Source: Halobacteriovoraceae bacterium (GTDB lineage: Bacteria > Bdellovibrionota > Bacteriovoracia > Bacteriovoracales > Bacteriovoracaceae). Taken from it: a stretch of 35,209 nucleotides of DNA. The translations under genes were made by a program, and so were the position numbers. The DNA lies in assembly GCA_002715375.1 (NCBI GenBank), contig PAZA01000068.1:1-35209 (forward strand), in the 5' to 3' direction. This document shows positions 1 to 8,054 of the stretch, piece after piece. How positions within the stretch are numbered: position 1 is the stretch's first letter; every line of letters starts with the position of its first letter. Under the pieces are notes generated by a model, which made no database searches, had not been told where the DNA came from, and saw nothing but the letters and a program-made list of their open reading frames with translations.

Positions 1-17
1 AAGAGAGGTTTGATTAA

Positions 18-113
18 ATGCCAGAAGATGTAACAGTGGTTGATCTTGCTAAAGAAGCAGGTATCGAGAAGGCAGATGCAAAAGAAATTTGGAAGCTCTT
101 ACGCTCATATTAA
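18..113 (+). CDS. Possible 31-residue small protein, unknown
   Basis: A short ATG ORF encoding a 31-residue, charged, probably helical peptide that ends in LLRSY. An AGAGAGG ribosome-binding-like sequence lies at 3-8, about 8-10 nt before the ATG, and an in-frame TAA at 15-17 sits directly upstream, so the ORF is not the tail of a longer protein in that frame. A strong bidirectional terminator follows at 163-195. I do not recognise the peptide. It could be a real small protein at the end of an operon that enters from the left, or a chance ORF next to the end of another gene. Nothing else can be said because the upstream gene lies outside the window. Confidence 0.35.
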   Translation: MPEDVTVVDLAKEAGIEKADAKEIWKLLRSY

Positions 114-162
114 AGGTCTTAAAAAGTAAATTTCTGACTGATATATTCTTTTTTAGAAAGAT

Positions 163-195
163 AAAAAAATCCCTTTTCAAGAAGGGATTTTTTTT
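163..195. terminator. Bidirectional intrinsic terminator overlapping the 3' end of the Rsm22-like gene
   Basis: A 13-bp perfect stem (AAAAAAATCCCTT at 163-175 with its complement at 182-194) has a 6-nt loop, TTCAAG. It carries runs of T on the plus side (188-195) and A on the left arm, so it can work on both strands. For the minus-strand methyltransferase gene the left arm encodes its last residues and the stop codon (177-179) lies in the loop. It would also end any plus-strand transcript coming from the left edge. Confidence 0.88.
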
Positions 196-1304
196 ATCCA
201 ATTTTTAAAATCTACAATTTCTACTTGCCAGTTCTGAGCTGAAACTTCCTTAACCTTATTCAAAAAAACCACCTCACCGACACTAACCTTCTTTAGTATT
301 TTTTGATCTTTTTTCGAATAATATTTTTTTAAAACATCTACATTTATTAAAGAATGGTTTAAATTTCTTTTAATCCCTTCATCAAGGTTTAAACAAATTT
401 GCCATTGAAAGGAAAACTTCGTTTCTTTCAAAACTCTAACTAAAGTCCCTTTTTGGACACCTTCAGGTACGACGCTCTTTTGATTTGCCTTACTATAAAT
501 ATGTCCAATCATTGGCATGACCCTTCTATTTTTACTCACAAGCTGACATAACCTTTCTACCCATGGATCATGAGTAACCTTTAAAACTTGATGACACCAA
601 TCCTTAGTCCCATCCATTGGACACCCTAAATCCAAAGAAGAACATGGATAAAGAACTTTATATCCCTTTTCTTTCATGATCTTCCTCATAGCAAGGATGG
701 ATTTAAATGTTTCCGGGGTACCTGGCTCAATAAATGAAACAAAATGTGGGTCACAGTCATCTACCCATTTATCTGCTTCAGAAACACCCATTTCATTTAG
801 ACTATGTCCGAAAAAAAGCATTTTTTTCTTTTTTTCATCACCTAATTCAGAAGATAATTCCTTGCGGTTTTTTTGAAACCTTATTGATTTTTTAAGGTCG
901 GGAAATAGGCCATTTGTAATTTTCTCGGCCTGTTCAAGCATCAAACTAGATTGATCAACTCCAAAAACTCTTTGACCAAGACTTAATTTTTCTTCAACAA
1001 AATCAAGAAAAGATAATAAATAGGTACCAGGCCCGGTTCCAACATCTATAAAGTCACAGGTCTTAATTGTTTCTCTCACTTCAATCGGAAGCTGATTCAT
1101 TAAAAAGAAAAGCTTAGGATAATTTGTTGGTATATAAAATAAGGCGTATGCAGAAACCATCTGAGAAGAAAGGACATACTTTTCAATTTTTTCACGATGA
1201 CTTGTAAAATTAGAGCTGATCGTTAGTAAGAGCTTTTTAAACTCAGACTCACTGAGATTGGGGTTAAGCAGGTATTCTTGTAAAGACTCAAAATTGGAAC
1301 GCAT
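177..1304 (-). CDS. Rsm22-family (METTL17-like) methyltransferase-like protein
   Basis: This 375-residue protein has a class I SAM-binding fold. Motif I is DVGTGPGTYL at about residues 87-96, followed by the acidic strand end in VFGVD at about 113-117. Downstream, around residues 222-240, there is a cysteine-containing stretch with PCSS, GCPMDG and DWCH. Together with the later GHIYSKA segment this matches the Rsm22/METTL17 family, whose mitochondrial members act in small-ribosomal-subunit assembly and bind an iron-sulfur cluster through such cysteines. The family assignment rests on these motifs; a methyl-transfer substrate cannot be read from sequence. The gene lies 53 nt downstream of gltA on the same strand, behind a hairpin at 1320-1345. 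No strong Shine-Dalgarno precedes the ATG. The 3' end overlaps a terminator. Confidence 0.72.
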   Translation of the reverse strand: MRSNFESLQEYLLNPNLSESEFKKLLLTISSNFTSHREKIEKYVLSSQMVSAYALFYIPTNYPKLFFLMNQLPIEVRETIKTCDFIDVGTGPGTYLLSFLDFVEEKLSLGQRVFGVDQSSLMLEQAEKITNGLFPDLKKSIRFQKNRKELSSELGDEKKKKMLFFGHSLNEMGVSEADKWVDDCDPHFVSFIEPGTPETFKSILAMRKIMKEKGYKVLYPCSSLDLGCPMDGTKDWCHQVLKVTHDPWVERLCQLVSKNRRVMPMIGHIYSKANQKSVVPEGVQKGTLVRVLKETKFSFQWQICLNLDEGIKRNLNHSLINVDVLKKYYSKKDQKILKKVSVGEVVFLNKVKEVSAQNWQVEIVDFKNWIKKIPS

Positions 1305-1319
1305 AATTAACTTATTCGA

Positions 1320-1345
1320 AAGAGGCTTCCTCCAAGAAGCCTCTT
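1320..1345 (-). terminator. Hairpin between gltA and the Rsm22-like gene
   Basis: A 10-bp perfect stem (AAGAGGCTTC / GAAGCCTCTT) with a 6-nt loop sits between the two minus-strand genes. The tail on the minus strand is only TTT followed by mixed bases, so it may be a weak terminator, an attenuator or an mRNA 3'-end stabiliser for gltA. A GGAGG lies within the loop and the start of the second arm, but it is about 25 nt from the next ATG, too far to act as its ribosome binding site. Confidence 0.55.
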
Positions 1346-1357
1346 ATTAGATAAGAC

Positions 1358-2638
1358 TTAACGGTCTTTTAAATCAACATAATTTCTCTCATTATGACCG
1401 GTATAAATTTGTCTTGGCCTTGCGATTTTTATTCCTTTCGTTTCTGTCATCTCTCTCCATTGAGCAAGCCAACCAGGCAATCTTCCTAAAACAAACATGA
1501 CAGTAAACATATTTGTAGGAATACCAAGTGCTCGGTAGATGATTCCAGAATAAAAATCCACATTTGGATAAAGCTTTCTATCCACAAAATAAGAGTCCTT
1601 AAGAGCTTCTTCCTCTAAGCCTTTAGCTATATCAAGAAGTGGATCCTTAACACCTAGTTTTGTAAGAACAGTATCACAAGCCTTTTTGATAATCGTGGCC
1701 CTTGGGTCGAAGTTTTTATAAACTCGGTGACCAAAACCCATCAACCTGAAGGGATCATTTTTATCCTTCGCTTTCTCCAAATATCTTTTATGGTCTCCGC
1801 CATCATTTTGAATTGCCTCAAGCATTTCTAAAACAGCTTGATTGGCTCCACCGTGAAGAGGACCCCAAAGAGCACTGATCCCAGCACTTATCGATGCAAA
1901 AACATTTGCTTGTGAAGACCCCACAACTCTTACTGTAGAGGCTGAACAGTTCTGTTCATGATCAGCGTGAAGGATAAGTAGGACATCAAGCGCCCTTGCA
2001 ACATCCTCGTCAACTTTAAAACCATCTCCAGAGAACATCATTTGCAAAAAGTCAGAGGAATAGTCGACAGATGAATCAGGGTCAACTGGGCTCTTCCCTA
2101 CAGACCTTCTAAAGAAATGACTTGCCATGGCCTTAGCTTGGCCCAATAGCTGGGCAAAGAGATGATCTTTCATTTCATCATTACATTCACCCAGAGACTC
2201 CGGATAAAAACCGCTTAAAGCAGCCATTGCTCCAGCCATAACCCCCATAGGATGAGCATCTTTTGGGAATTGGTCGATAATATTTTTTATTCCATCTGGT
2301 AAAGAAGCCTTTTCCTTTACGCTGCTTATAAATTTATTAAGTTGATCACTATTAGGTAGCTCACCGTAATTGAGAAGATACGAAACCTCTAAAAAATTTG
2401 AATTATCAGCGAGTTGCTCAATAGGGTAACCTCGATACCTCAAAATTCCTTTCTCGCCATTCAAAAATGTTATTGCTGACTGGCAAGACCCGGTATTCAT
2501 AAAGCCATTATCTAAAGTGATGGCCTTTGTGTTTGCACGTAAAGTCGTTATATCGATTCCAGTTTCGCCTTCACTGCCCTTAACCATAGGGAGTTCATAT
2601 TCTGTTCCATCAATATTGAGCTTCGCTTTTCCCGACAT
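1358..2638 (-). CDS. gltA: Citrate synthase
   Basis: Condenses acetyl-CoA and oxaloacetate to citrate, the entry step of the TCA cycle, in the cytoplasm. The 426-residue length matches the bacterial GltA (type II hexameric) size of about 427. Conserved segments seen are HADHEQNCSAST with a catalytic-region His, GPLHGGANQAV with the second catalytic His, and FGHRVYKNFDPRA, which carries substrate-binding residues. The tail FVLGRLPGWLAQWREM and RPRQIYTG is typical of the family. An AGGAGG ribosome binding site lies 6 nt upstream of the ATG. A sigma70-like promoter is predicted at 2749-2777. The stop codon sits in the loop of a small 5-bp hairpin, and a larger hairpin follows at 1320-1345. No missing residues or truncation were noticed. 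Confidence 0.97.
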   Translation of the reverse strand: MSGKAKLNIDGTEYELPMVKGSEGETGIDITTLRANTKAITLDNGFMNTGSCQSAITFLNGEKGILRYRGYPIEQLADNSNFLEVSYLLNYGELPNSDQLNKFISSVKEKASLPDGIKNIIDQFPKDAHPMGVMAGAMAALSGFYPESLGECNDEMKDHLFAQLLGQAKAMASHFFRRSVGKSPVDPDSSVDYSSDFLQMMFSGDGFKVDEDVARALDVLLILHADHEQNCSASTVRVVGSSQANVFASISAGISALWGPLHGGANQAVLEMLEAIQNDGGDHKRYLEKAKDKNDPFRLMGFGHRVYKNFDPRATIIKKACDTVLTKLGVKDPLLDIAKGLEEEALKDSYFVDRKLYPNVDFYSGIIYRALGIPTNMFTVMFVLGRLPGWLAQWREMTETKGIKIARPRQIYTGHNERNYVDLKDR

Positions 2639-2748
2639 CCAGCCTCCTCATTCTCATTAATAACTGTGAAATTCAAAAAACTTTTTCAAATGGTTTCTTT
2701 AAAAAAGCCCTGTTAATCAAGCTTAGATCTTTTAAGTACTGCGGGCAT

Positions 2749-2777
2749 AACATACAGCGATTCTAAGCCTTTTTCAA
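2749..2777 (-). promoter_or_regulatory. Predicted sigma70-like promoter of gltA
   Basis: On the minus strand TTGAAA (2772-2777) is followed by a 17-nt spacer and TATGTT (2749-2754). This predicts a start near 2742 and a leader of about 100 nt before gltA. The rest of the 179-nt gap between gltA and pyrE holds nothing else recognisable. Confidence 0.5.
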
Positions 2778-2817
2778 ACAAACCCTTACACTTTTTTGTT
2801 TATGGTGGCTGGTAACT

Positions 2818-3438
2818 TTAAACTAAGTCACTATGCCACTTTGCTAAATTCTGACATTCTTGATCGGTTAGGTAAGAAATTTCTTTAGCCGTTTCTACCA
2901 ATTCGTAAAAGTTCGTGAGGGAGAAAAAAGGAATTTTATTTTCCTCAAAAACTTTTTTTGCTGGCTGCATTTGGTAGTCAACAATTGAAAAACACGCTAT
3001 TGGAAATAAGCCCTGTTCTTTTGACGCCTCAATACCCTTCTGCACACTACTTCCCTGATTAACCAAATCTTCAATGAGAATTATTTTTTGACCACTAGAG
3101 TATTCACCTTCAATAAGGTTCTTTTGGCCATGCCCTTTAGGTTTAGACCGGATATAGATCAAAGGTTTTTCTAGATGATCTGCCAAAATTGAAGCGTAGG
3201 GAACACCTGCTGTAGCAAGTCCAGCAATGACATCATACTCAATGCCTGAGCTTAAAATTAAGTCCTTCAATGCTTCAATAAGACTCGCTCTTTCTTTAGG
3301 GTGGGACAAAACCTTTCTGTTGTCACAATAGATAGGCCCTTTCAGCCCAGAAGCGTATGTAAAAAAATCGTTAGGGGATAATTGAACGCATTTCAAGTCC
3401 AACAGATGCCTTGCAACATTCTTTCTAATTGATTGCAT
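2818..3438 (-). CDS. pyrE: Orotate phosphoribosyltransferase
   Basis: Converts orotate and PRPP to OMP in de novo pyrimidine synthesis. The 206-residue protein carries the PRPP-binding motif ILIEDLVNQGSS (about residues 119-130), the usual position for OPRT, and the upstream segments TYASGLKGPIYCDNR and VIAGLATAGVPYA, typical of PyrE. A Lys-rich loop (RSKPKGHGQKN) matches the mobile catalytic loop of the family. It stands alone, divergent from sfsA, with its own predicted promoter at 3476-3504 and an AAGAAGG-type ribosome binding site. No other pyrimidine genes are in the window. Confidence 0.95.
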   Translation of the reverse strand: MQSIRKNVARHLLDLKCVQLSPNDFFTYASGLKGPIYCDNRKVLSHPKERASLIEALKDLILSSGIEYDVIAGLATAGVPYASILADHLEKPLIYIRSKPKGHGQKNLIEGEYSSGQKIILIEDLVNQGSSVQKGIEASKEQGLFPIACFSIVDYQMQPAKKVFEENKIPFFSLTNFYELVETAKEISYLTDQECQNLAKWHSDLV

Positions 3439-3475
3439 TTATTCGCCTTCTTGTTTATAAGGACAGCTTTCAATC

Positions 3476-3504
3476 CTTATATATTTATCAAAGTGTCTCT
3501 GCAA
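3476..3504 (-). promoter_or_regulatory. Predicted sigma70-like promoter of pyrE
   Basis: On the minus strand TTGCAG (3499-3504), a 17-nt spacer and TATAAG (3476-3481) predict a transcription start about 30 nt before the pyrE ATG. The short leader contains a small possible hairpin (AAGGA / TCCTT). Confidence 0.45.
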
Positions 3505-3604
3505 CATAAAAGGAGAGCTTCAAATAAGGTTATCCAAACTATTTTGTTATTATGATCACTCTCTTTTTCAAGTTTAAAATAATTAAAAAATGCTGAGGTA
3601 TCGA

Positions 3605-4333
3605 ATGAAGTTTTTAGCACCTATTACTGAAGGAATTATCCTCAAAAGATATAAGAGATTTTTAGCAGATATCCAATTACCCAATGGCGAGGTTGTTACG
3701 GCCCATACAGCAAACACAGGCAGTATGAAGACTTGTTGGGAGCCAGGCTGGAAAGCTCTCATTAGCTTTCATGACAACCCTAAAAGAAAGCTGAAATATT
3801 CTCTTGAAATGACTTTTAATGGTCATACATGGATAGGAATAAATACATCTTTACCAAATAAATTGGCCCAAGAAGCTATTGAAAATGGTTTGATTAAGGA
3901 GTTAAAGGGGTACCCTTTCATCAAACCTGAGGTTAAAACTGGAAATAGTCGAATAGACCTTCTTCTTTCAAAAGAAAAAGAAGCTGAATCTAAAAAAGAT
4001 CAATTTTTTGTGGAAATTAAAAATGTAACACTAAAGGGAGAAAATCATCAAAAAAAAGCGGCTCTTTTCCCCGATGCTGTTTCAGTTAGGGGTCAAAAGC
4101 ACATTCAAGAGCTAATAAAACTACATAAAGAAGGGTACAACGCGGCACTCCTATTTATCGTCCAAAGAGAGGACGTGGAATACTTTACACCAGCTCATGA
4201 AATAGACCCCCTTTATTCGAAGCTTCTTAAAGAAGCCGCTGCCGAAGGTGTTCTCATTCTAGCCTATCAGTGCACAATGTCAAAAAAAGAGATTGTGGTC
4301 AATAGAAGCATTCCTGTAAAACTAAATAATTAA
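3605..4333 (+). CDS. sfsA: SfsA-family protein (sugar fermentation stimulation protein homologue)
   Basis: A member of the SfsA family, a widespread nucleic-acid-binding and putative nuclease family with a restriction-endonuclease-like fold. The diagnostic start MKFLAPITEG followed by LKRYKRFLADI is present, as are TGSMK, the acidic/basic centre SRIDLLL (about residues 120-126), FVEIKNVTL, FPDAVSVRGQKH and the C-terminal segment AALLFIVQRED. I use the ATG at 3605 because GAGG at 3595-3598 is 6 nt upstream and family members begin at MKF. A longer reading from 3590 adds five residues and has no ribosome binding site. Product is 242 residues, close to the usual 230-245. It is divergent from pyrE. 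The physiological role is unsettled for the family. Confidence 0.93.
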   Translation: MKFLAPITEGIILKRYKRFLADIQLPNGEVVTAHTANTGSMKTCWEPGWKALISFHDNPKRKLKYSLEMTFNGHTWIGINTSLPNKLAQEAIENGLIKELKGYPFIKPEVKTGNSRIDLLLSKEKEAESKKDQFFVEIKNVTLKGENHQKKAALFPDAVSVRGQKHIQELIKLHKEGYNAALLFIVQREDVEYFTPAHEIDPLYSKLLKEAAAEGVLILAYQCTMSKKEIVVNRSIPVKLNN

Positions 4334-4462
4334 AATTTTGACGCAACAAAAACCTCTTCATGGCTTATATATCTGAACTAAAGCCTAGCCTTCTTATGGA
4401 GCTAATGATAAGAATTTCTAATCAAACTTCATAAGAAAAACTAATAACTGGGTAGAGCTTGT

Positions 4463-5266
4463 ATGCGTTTAAAAGCCTTTTTCCTCTTTTTAACTCTCAT
4501 TAGTTTAACTTCATGTGGACCGCAAAAAGAACACTTAGCAAATCTGTCACTACAATCCTCAAAGGTCATAGTTGGTGACGAACTCCCTGATTGGGATATT
4601 GTTGATAAAGAAACGGAGCTAAATTTAAACTATACCCGTCCTGTGGGAAAGCTAATTATTGGAAACCATAGATGTACAGGCTTTCTGATAGGCCCTAAAA
4701 CTGTCATGACTAATCATCACTGTATTTCTAATGAAACTGAAGCAAAAACAGCTATTTTTACCCTTCAAAAATGGGCCGTTGATTATGATGGACGCCCCTA
4801 TTTAAGGAAAAGCTCATACTCGTGCCCCAAGTTTATATTGGCAAATAAGAAACTGGATTTTGCGATTGTTGAATGTATGGAAAATTTAGGTGAGAAATAT
4901 GGTCATCTTGAACTATCAAGTGGAGAAAATACTGAGTATATGGATGTTCATGTTATTCATCACAATTGCAATTACCTTGTAGGAAGAAACTGCTCGCCTC
5001 AAAAATTAATATCAGAAGGCGAGGTCCTTCCAAATATCGAATATAATAAGTTTTACCACACTGGTGACACTCTATCAGGTTCCTCTGGTGCTCCAGTTAT
5101 TTCAGTCTTAACAGGAAAGGTCATAGGTCTCCACAATTCAGGTCTTTCAACAATGAACGAATCAAGACCTGGAATGGGAATGTATAATGGTGCGATTAAA
5201 ATCAACAAAATTATAGAGTACATTAATTTCGAGAAACCTCTTTACAAATGGAGCTCAAGACAATAA
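4463..5266 (+). CDS. Secreted trypsin-like serine protease, lipoprotein
   Basis: A 267-residue exported protease of the PA clan (S1/V8-like). Residues 1-17 are a signal peptide ending in the lipobox LTSC with Cys18, so the mature protein should be lipid-anchored. The catalytic triad can be placed: His86 in TNHHC, Asp132 in LDFAIVEC and Ser208 in GSSGAP. Cys71 and Cys87 flank the His region as in the trypsin Cys42-Cys58 disulfide. A short linker separates the lipid anchor from the protease domain. The gene stands alone between sfsA and the dpp cassette. Bdellovibrio-like predators encode many such secreted proteases, but a role in predation is inference. The 129-nt gap upstream contains no clear promoter. 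Confidence 0.87.
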   Translation: MRLKAFFLFLTLISLTSCGPQKEHLANLSLQSSKVIVGDELPDWDIVDKETELNLNYTRPVGKLIIGNHRCTGFLIGPKTVMTNHHCISNETEAKTAIFTLQKWAVDYDGRPYLRKSSYSCPKFILANKKLDFAIVECMENLGEKYGHLELSSGENTEYMDVHVIHHNCNYLVGRNCSPQKLISEGEVLPNIEYNKFYHTGDTLSGSSGAPVISVLTGKVIGLHNSGLSTMNESRPGMGMYNGAIKINKIIEYINFEKPLYKWSSRQ

Positions 5267-5307
5267 TCCTTGGGCCCTTAAAACCACTTTTTTTTACCTA
5301 ATGTACC

Positions 5308-5336
5308 TTGTCAATTCCCATAAAATTAAACAGAAT
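5308..5336 (+). promoter_or_regulatory. Predicted promoter of the dipeptide ABC transporter cassette
   Basis: TTGTCA (5308-5313), a 17-nt spacer and CAGAAT (5331-5336, 4 of 6 matches) give a start about 35 nt before the binding-protein ATG, which has a TAGGAG ribosome binding site. Confidence 0.4.
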
Positions 5337-5377
5337 TTCTTAGATCCCCATCCTTTAAAACCTCTAGGAGCTTTCTT

Positions 5378-6979
5378 ATGTATTCAAAGTTGAAAAAAAA
5401 ATTTCCACAAATGTTGGCACTTTTCTTTTTTCTCTCACAGTCGGCTTTTGCCGCTAAGAGTTTTATTTATTGCTCAGAAGGAAGTCCAAGCGCTTTCAAC
5501 CCACAAATAACGACAGATGGAACATCAAATAACGCCTCTTCGCATACAATATACAACAGGCTTATTGAATTTAAATATGGCTCCACAGAGCTTATTCCGG
5601 CTTTGGCTACATCTTGGACAGTTTCAAAAGATAAGAAGGTTTTTACTTTTAAACTAAGGAAAGGTGTAAAATTTCACAAAACTAAATACTTCACTCCTTC
5701 CAGAAACTTTAATGCTGACGATGTTCTTTTTTCTTACAACAGACAAAGACTTAAAGACCATCCCTTCCATAAGATTAATGGAGGCCTTTACGAATATTGG
5801 CAATATATGGAAATGGGCAAGCTCATAAAAGACATAAAAAAGATTAATGACTATGAAATCCAAATAACTCTTACTAAACCTGAAGCTCCATTTTTATCAA
5901 ACATGGCCATGAGTTTTATGAGTATTCTTTCAAAAGAATATGGTGACCAACTTATAAAACAAGGGAAAAAAGATAGAATAGACATGTACCCTATTGGTAC
6001 AGGTCCTTTTAAATTTAGAAAATATCTTAAAGATTCCCTTATTAGGTACAAAGCCCATAAAGAGTTTTTTCTTGGAAGGGCAAAAATTGATAATTTAATT
6101 TTTTCAATTACAAAAGACTCTAACACAAGGTACCAAAAGTTGAAAACTGGCGAATGCCATCTTATAAACGAGCCTGCACCTTCTGACCTTGCTTCCATGC
6201 AGTCTAACCAAAAGTTAAAAGTACTAAAGGGGCCTGGCTTTAATGTTGGGTACCTTGCAATGAATGTAAAAAAAGGCCCCTTTAAAAAGCTCCTTGTAAG
6301 AAAAGCTATTAATTTGGCCCTTAATAAAAACTCTTATATAAAAGCGATCTATATGGGTAATGCAATTCCTGCAAAAAACCCTCTTCCCCCATCTTTATGG
6401 TCCTATAATGAAAAAACAAACCCGTATCATTACAACTTGAAAAAAGCGAAAGAGCTTCTTAAAAAAGCTGGTTATCCAAATGGATTTGAGACAGAAATTT
6501 GGACCCTCCCTGTATCGAGGCCTTATAACCCAAATGGAAAAAAGATGGGCGAAATGATGCAACAGGATCTTGCTAAAATTGGAATAAAAGCGAAGTTAAT
6601 CACTTATGACTGGCCTACATATCTTGCAAAGTCTCGAAAGGGCGAACATCAAATGATTCAAATGGGTTGGACAGGAGATAACGGAGATCCAGATAACTTT
6701 TTAGGGGTTCTTTTAGGTTGTGCTTCTATAGCTTCTGGAGGCAACTTAGCCAATTGGTGCCACAAAAACTTTAATGACATCATTTTAAAAGCTAAAAGAA
6801 CATTAGATCCTAAAAAACGGGAATACCTTTACAGAAAAGCACAACAGATTTTCAACAATGAACTTCCATGGGTACCTCTAGCACACTCAGTTGTTTTTAG
6901 AGCAATGGATAATAGAGTTAAAGGATATAAAATAGACCCTCTTGGTGGAGATATTTTTAGAGAAATCGACCTCCTATAG
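5378..6979 (+). CDS. dppA: Peptide ABC transporter, periplasmic substrate-binding protein (DppA family)
   Basis: A 533-residue periplasmic solute-binding protein of SBP family 5. A Lys-rich N-terminus, hydrophobic core and AFA-A cleavage site (about residue 25) form a signal peptide. The body has the family start KSFIYCSEGSPSAFNPQ, VFTFKLRKGVKFH, FNADDVLFSYNRQ, and the dipeptide-type segment GDNGDPDNFLGVLLGC followed by GGNLANWCHKNFND, closely like E. coli DppA/SapA. It would capture di- or oligopeptides and pass them to the permeases encoded directly downstream (9-nt gap to dppB). Substrate is inferred from family resemblance; a haem or cationic-peptide role, as known for DppA/SapA relatives, cannot be excluded. 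Confidence 0.9.
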   Translation: MYSKLKKKFPQMLALFFFLSQSAFAAKSFIYCSEGSPSAFNPQITTDGTSNNASSHTIYNRLIEFKYGSTELIPALATSWTVSKDKKVFTFKLRKGVKFHKTKYFTPSRNFNADDVLFSYNRQRLKDHPFHKINGGLYEYWQYMEMGKLIKDIKKINDYEIQITLTKPEAPFLSNMAMSFMSILSKEYGDQLIKQGKKDRIDMYPIGTGPFKFRKYLKDSLIRYKAHKEFFLGRAKIDNLIFSITKDSNTRYQKLKTGECHLINEPAPSDLASMQSNQKLKVLKGPGFNVGYLAMNVKKGPFKKLLVRKAINLALNKNSYIKAIYMGNAIPAKNPLPPSLWSYNEKTNPYHYNLKKAKELLKKAGYPNGFETEIWTLPVSRPYNPNGKKMGEMMQQDLAKIGIKAKLITYDWPTYLAKSRKGEHQMIQMGWTGDNGDPDNFLGVLLGCASIASGGNLANWCHKNFNDIILKAKRTLDPKKREYLYRKAQQIFNNELPWVPLAHSVVFRAMDNRVKGYKIDPLGGDIFREIDLL

Positions 6980-6988
6980 GAAAAATAA

Positions 6989-8005
6989 ATGAGTAAAAAG
7001 CTTTTTATAAAATTTCTCGACGTCATTCCAACAGCTATCGGGATAAGCCTGATAGCTTTTCTTCTTATAAGACTTATCCCAGGAGACCCAGTTATGCTCC
7101 TCCTGGGAGAAAGGGGCTCTGATCCTATCGTTTATGAAAAGATGAAAGTATCTTTAGGGTTGGACCTCCCATGGTACGAACAGTACTGGAGTTTTATCAC
7201 AAAAGCTTTTTCAGGAGACTTTGGTACATCAATCATTTCTAAAAATAGTGTTTGGGAAGAATTTAAAACACTTTTTCCTGCAACTTTAGAGCTCGGTATT
7301 GTAGCCTTGTTTTTTGCTTTAACAATAGGCATCCCACTAGGCATAGTTGCAGCGATAAAAAGAAATTCTTTTTTAGACTATTTATTTATGACAGGATCTC
7401 TTGTCGGTTATTCAATGCCTATTTTTTGGTGGGGATTAATTTTGATTATTGTTTTCTCAGTAAACCTTGGGTTAACTCCCGTTTCTGGAAGAATAAGCGT
7501 CCTATATGACATCGAACCACTTACGGGCTTCATGCTAATTGATAGTCTTCAAAAAGAAGTCATTGAAGAAGAAGGGTTTAGTGCATTTATTAGCGCCCTA
7601 AAGCACCTTATTCTGCCTTCAATTGCAATGGGAACTATTCCACTCGCAGTTATAGCAAGAATGACACGTTCAAGTCTTTTAGAGGTCTTAAAAGAAGATT
7701 ACATAAGAACTGCCAAATCTAAAGGTCTCTCTCCCTTTTACGTCATTTGTAAACACGCCTTAAGGAACGCTTTGGTTCCTATAACAACAGTCATAGGCTT
7801 AATGTTTGGAAGTATTATTACAGGTGCAATTTTAACTGAGACAATTTTTAGTTGGCCTGGAATTGGAAAATGGATTCTCGATGCTGTTAATGGAAGAGAC
7901 TATCCTGTCATACAGGGGGGAGTTCTATTCATAGGCTTTATCGTGGTCACTATCAACTTAACTGTCGACATCCTTTACTCAATTATTAATCCAAAAATGA
8001 GGTAA
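6989..8005 (+). CDS. dppB: Dipeptide ABC transporter permease (DppB family)
   Basis: An inner-membrane permease of 338 residues. It has the N-terminal family pattern IPTAIGISLIAFLLIRLIPGDPV, several hydrophobic membrane segments and the EAA-like loop EDYIRTAKSKGLSPFYVICKH (about residues 248-268) that docks the ATPase. The tail TETIFSWPGIGKW followed by DYPVIQG is typical of DppB/OppB. It pairs with the permease encoded 49 nt downstream. An AGGAAAAATAA sequence precedes the ATG. Confidence 0.93.
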   Translation: MSKKLFIKFLDVIPTAIGISLIAFLLIRLIPGDPVMLLLGERGSDPIVYEKMKVSLGLDLPWYEQYWSFITKAFSGDFGTSIISKNSVWEEFKTLFPATLELGIVALFFALTIGIPLGIVAAIKRNSFLDYLFMTGSLVGYSMPIFWWGLILIIVFSVNLGLTPVSGRISVLYDIEPLTGFMLIDSLQKEVIEEEGFSAFISALKHLILPSIAMGTIPLAVIARMTRSSLLEVLKEDYIRTAKSKGLSPFYVICKHALRNALVPITTVIGLMFGSIITGAILTETIFSWPGIGKWILDAVNGRDYPVIQGGVLFIGFIVVTINLTVDILYSIINPKMR

Positions 8006-8054
8006 CTCTTCCTACAATAAAAAAGTAAGAGAAAAATAAAGGTTGAGAGAAAAA

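Noticed and set aside
4360-4434. 24-residue ORF in the gap before the secreted protease gene
   Set aside because: No ribosome binding site and no recognisable sequence; most likely chance.
5266-5300. GGGCCC-containing terminator after the protease gene
   Set aside because: The palindrome has no loop and the flanks do not pair, although a T run follows.
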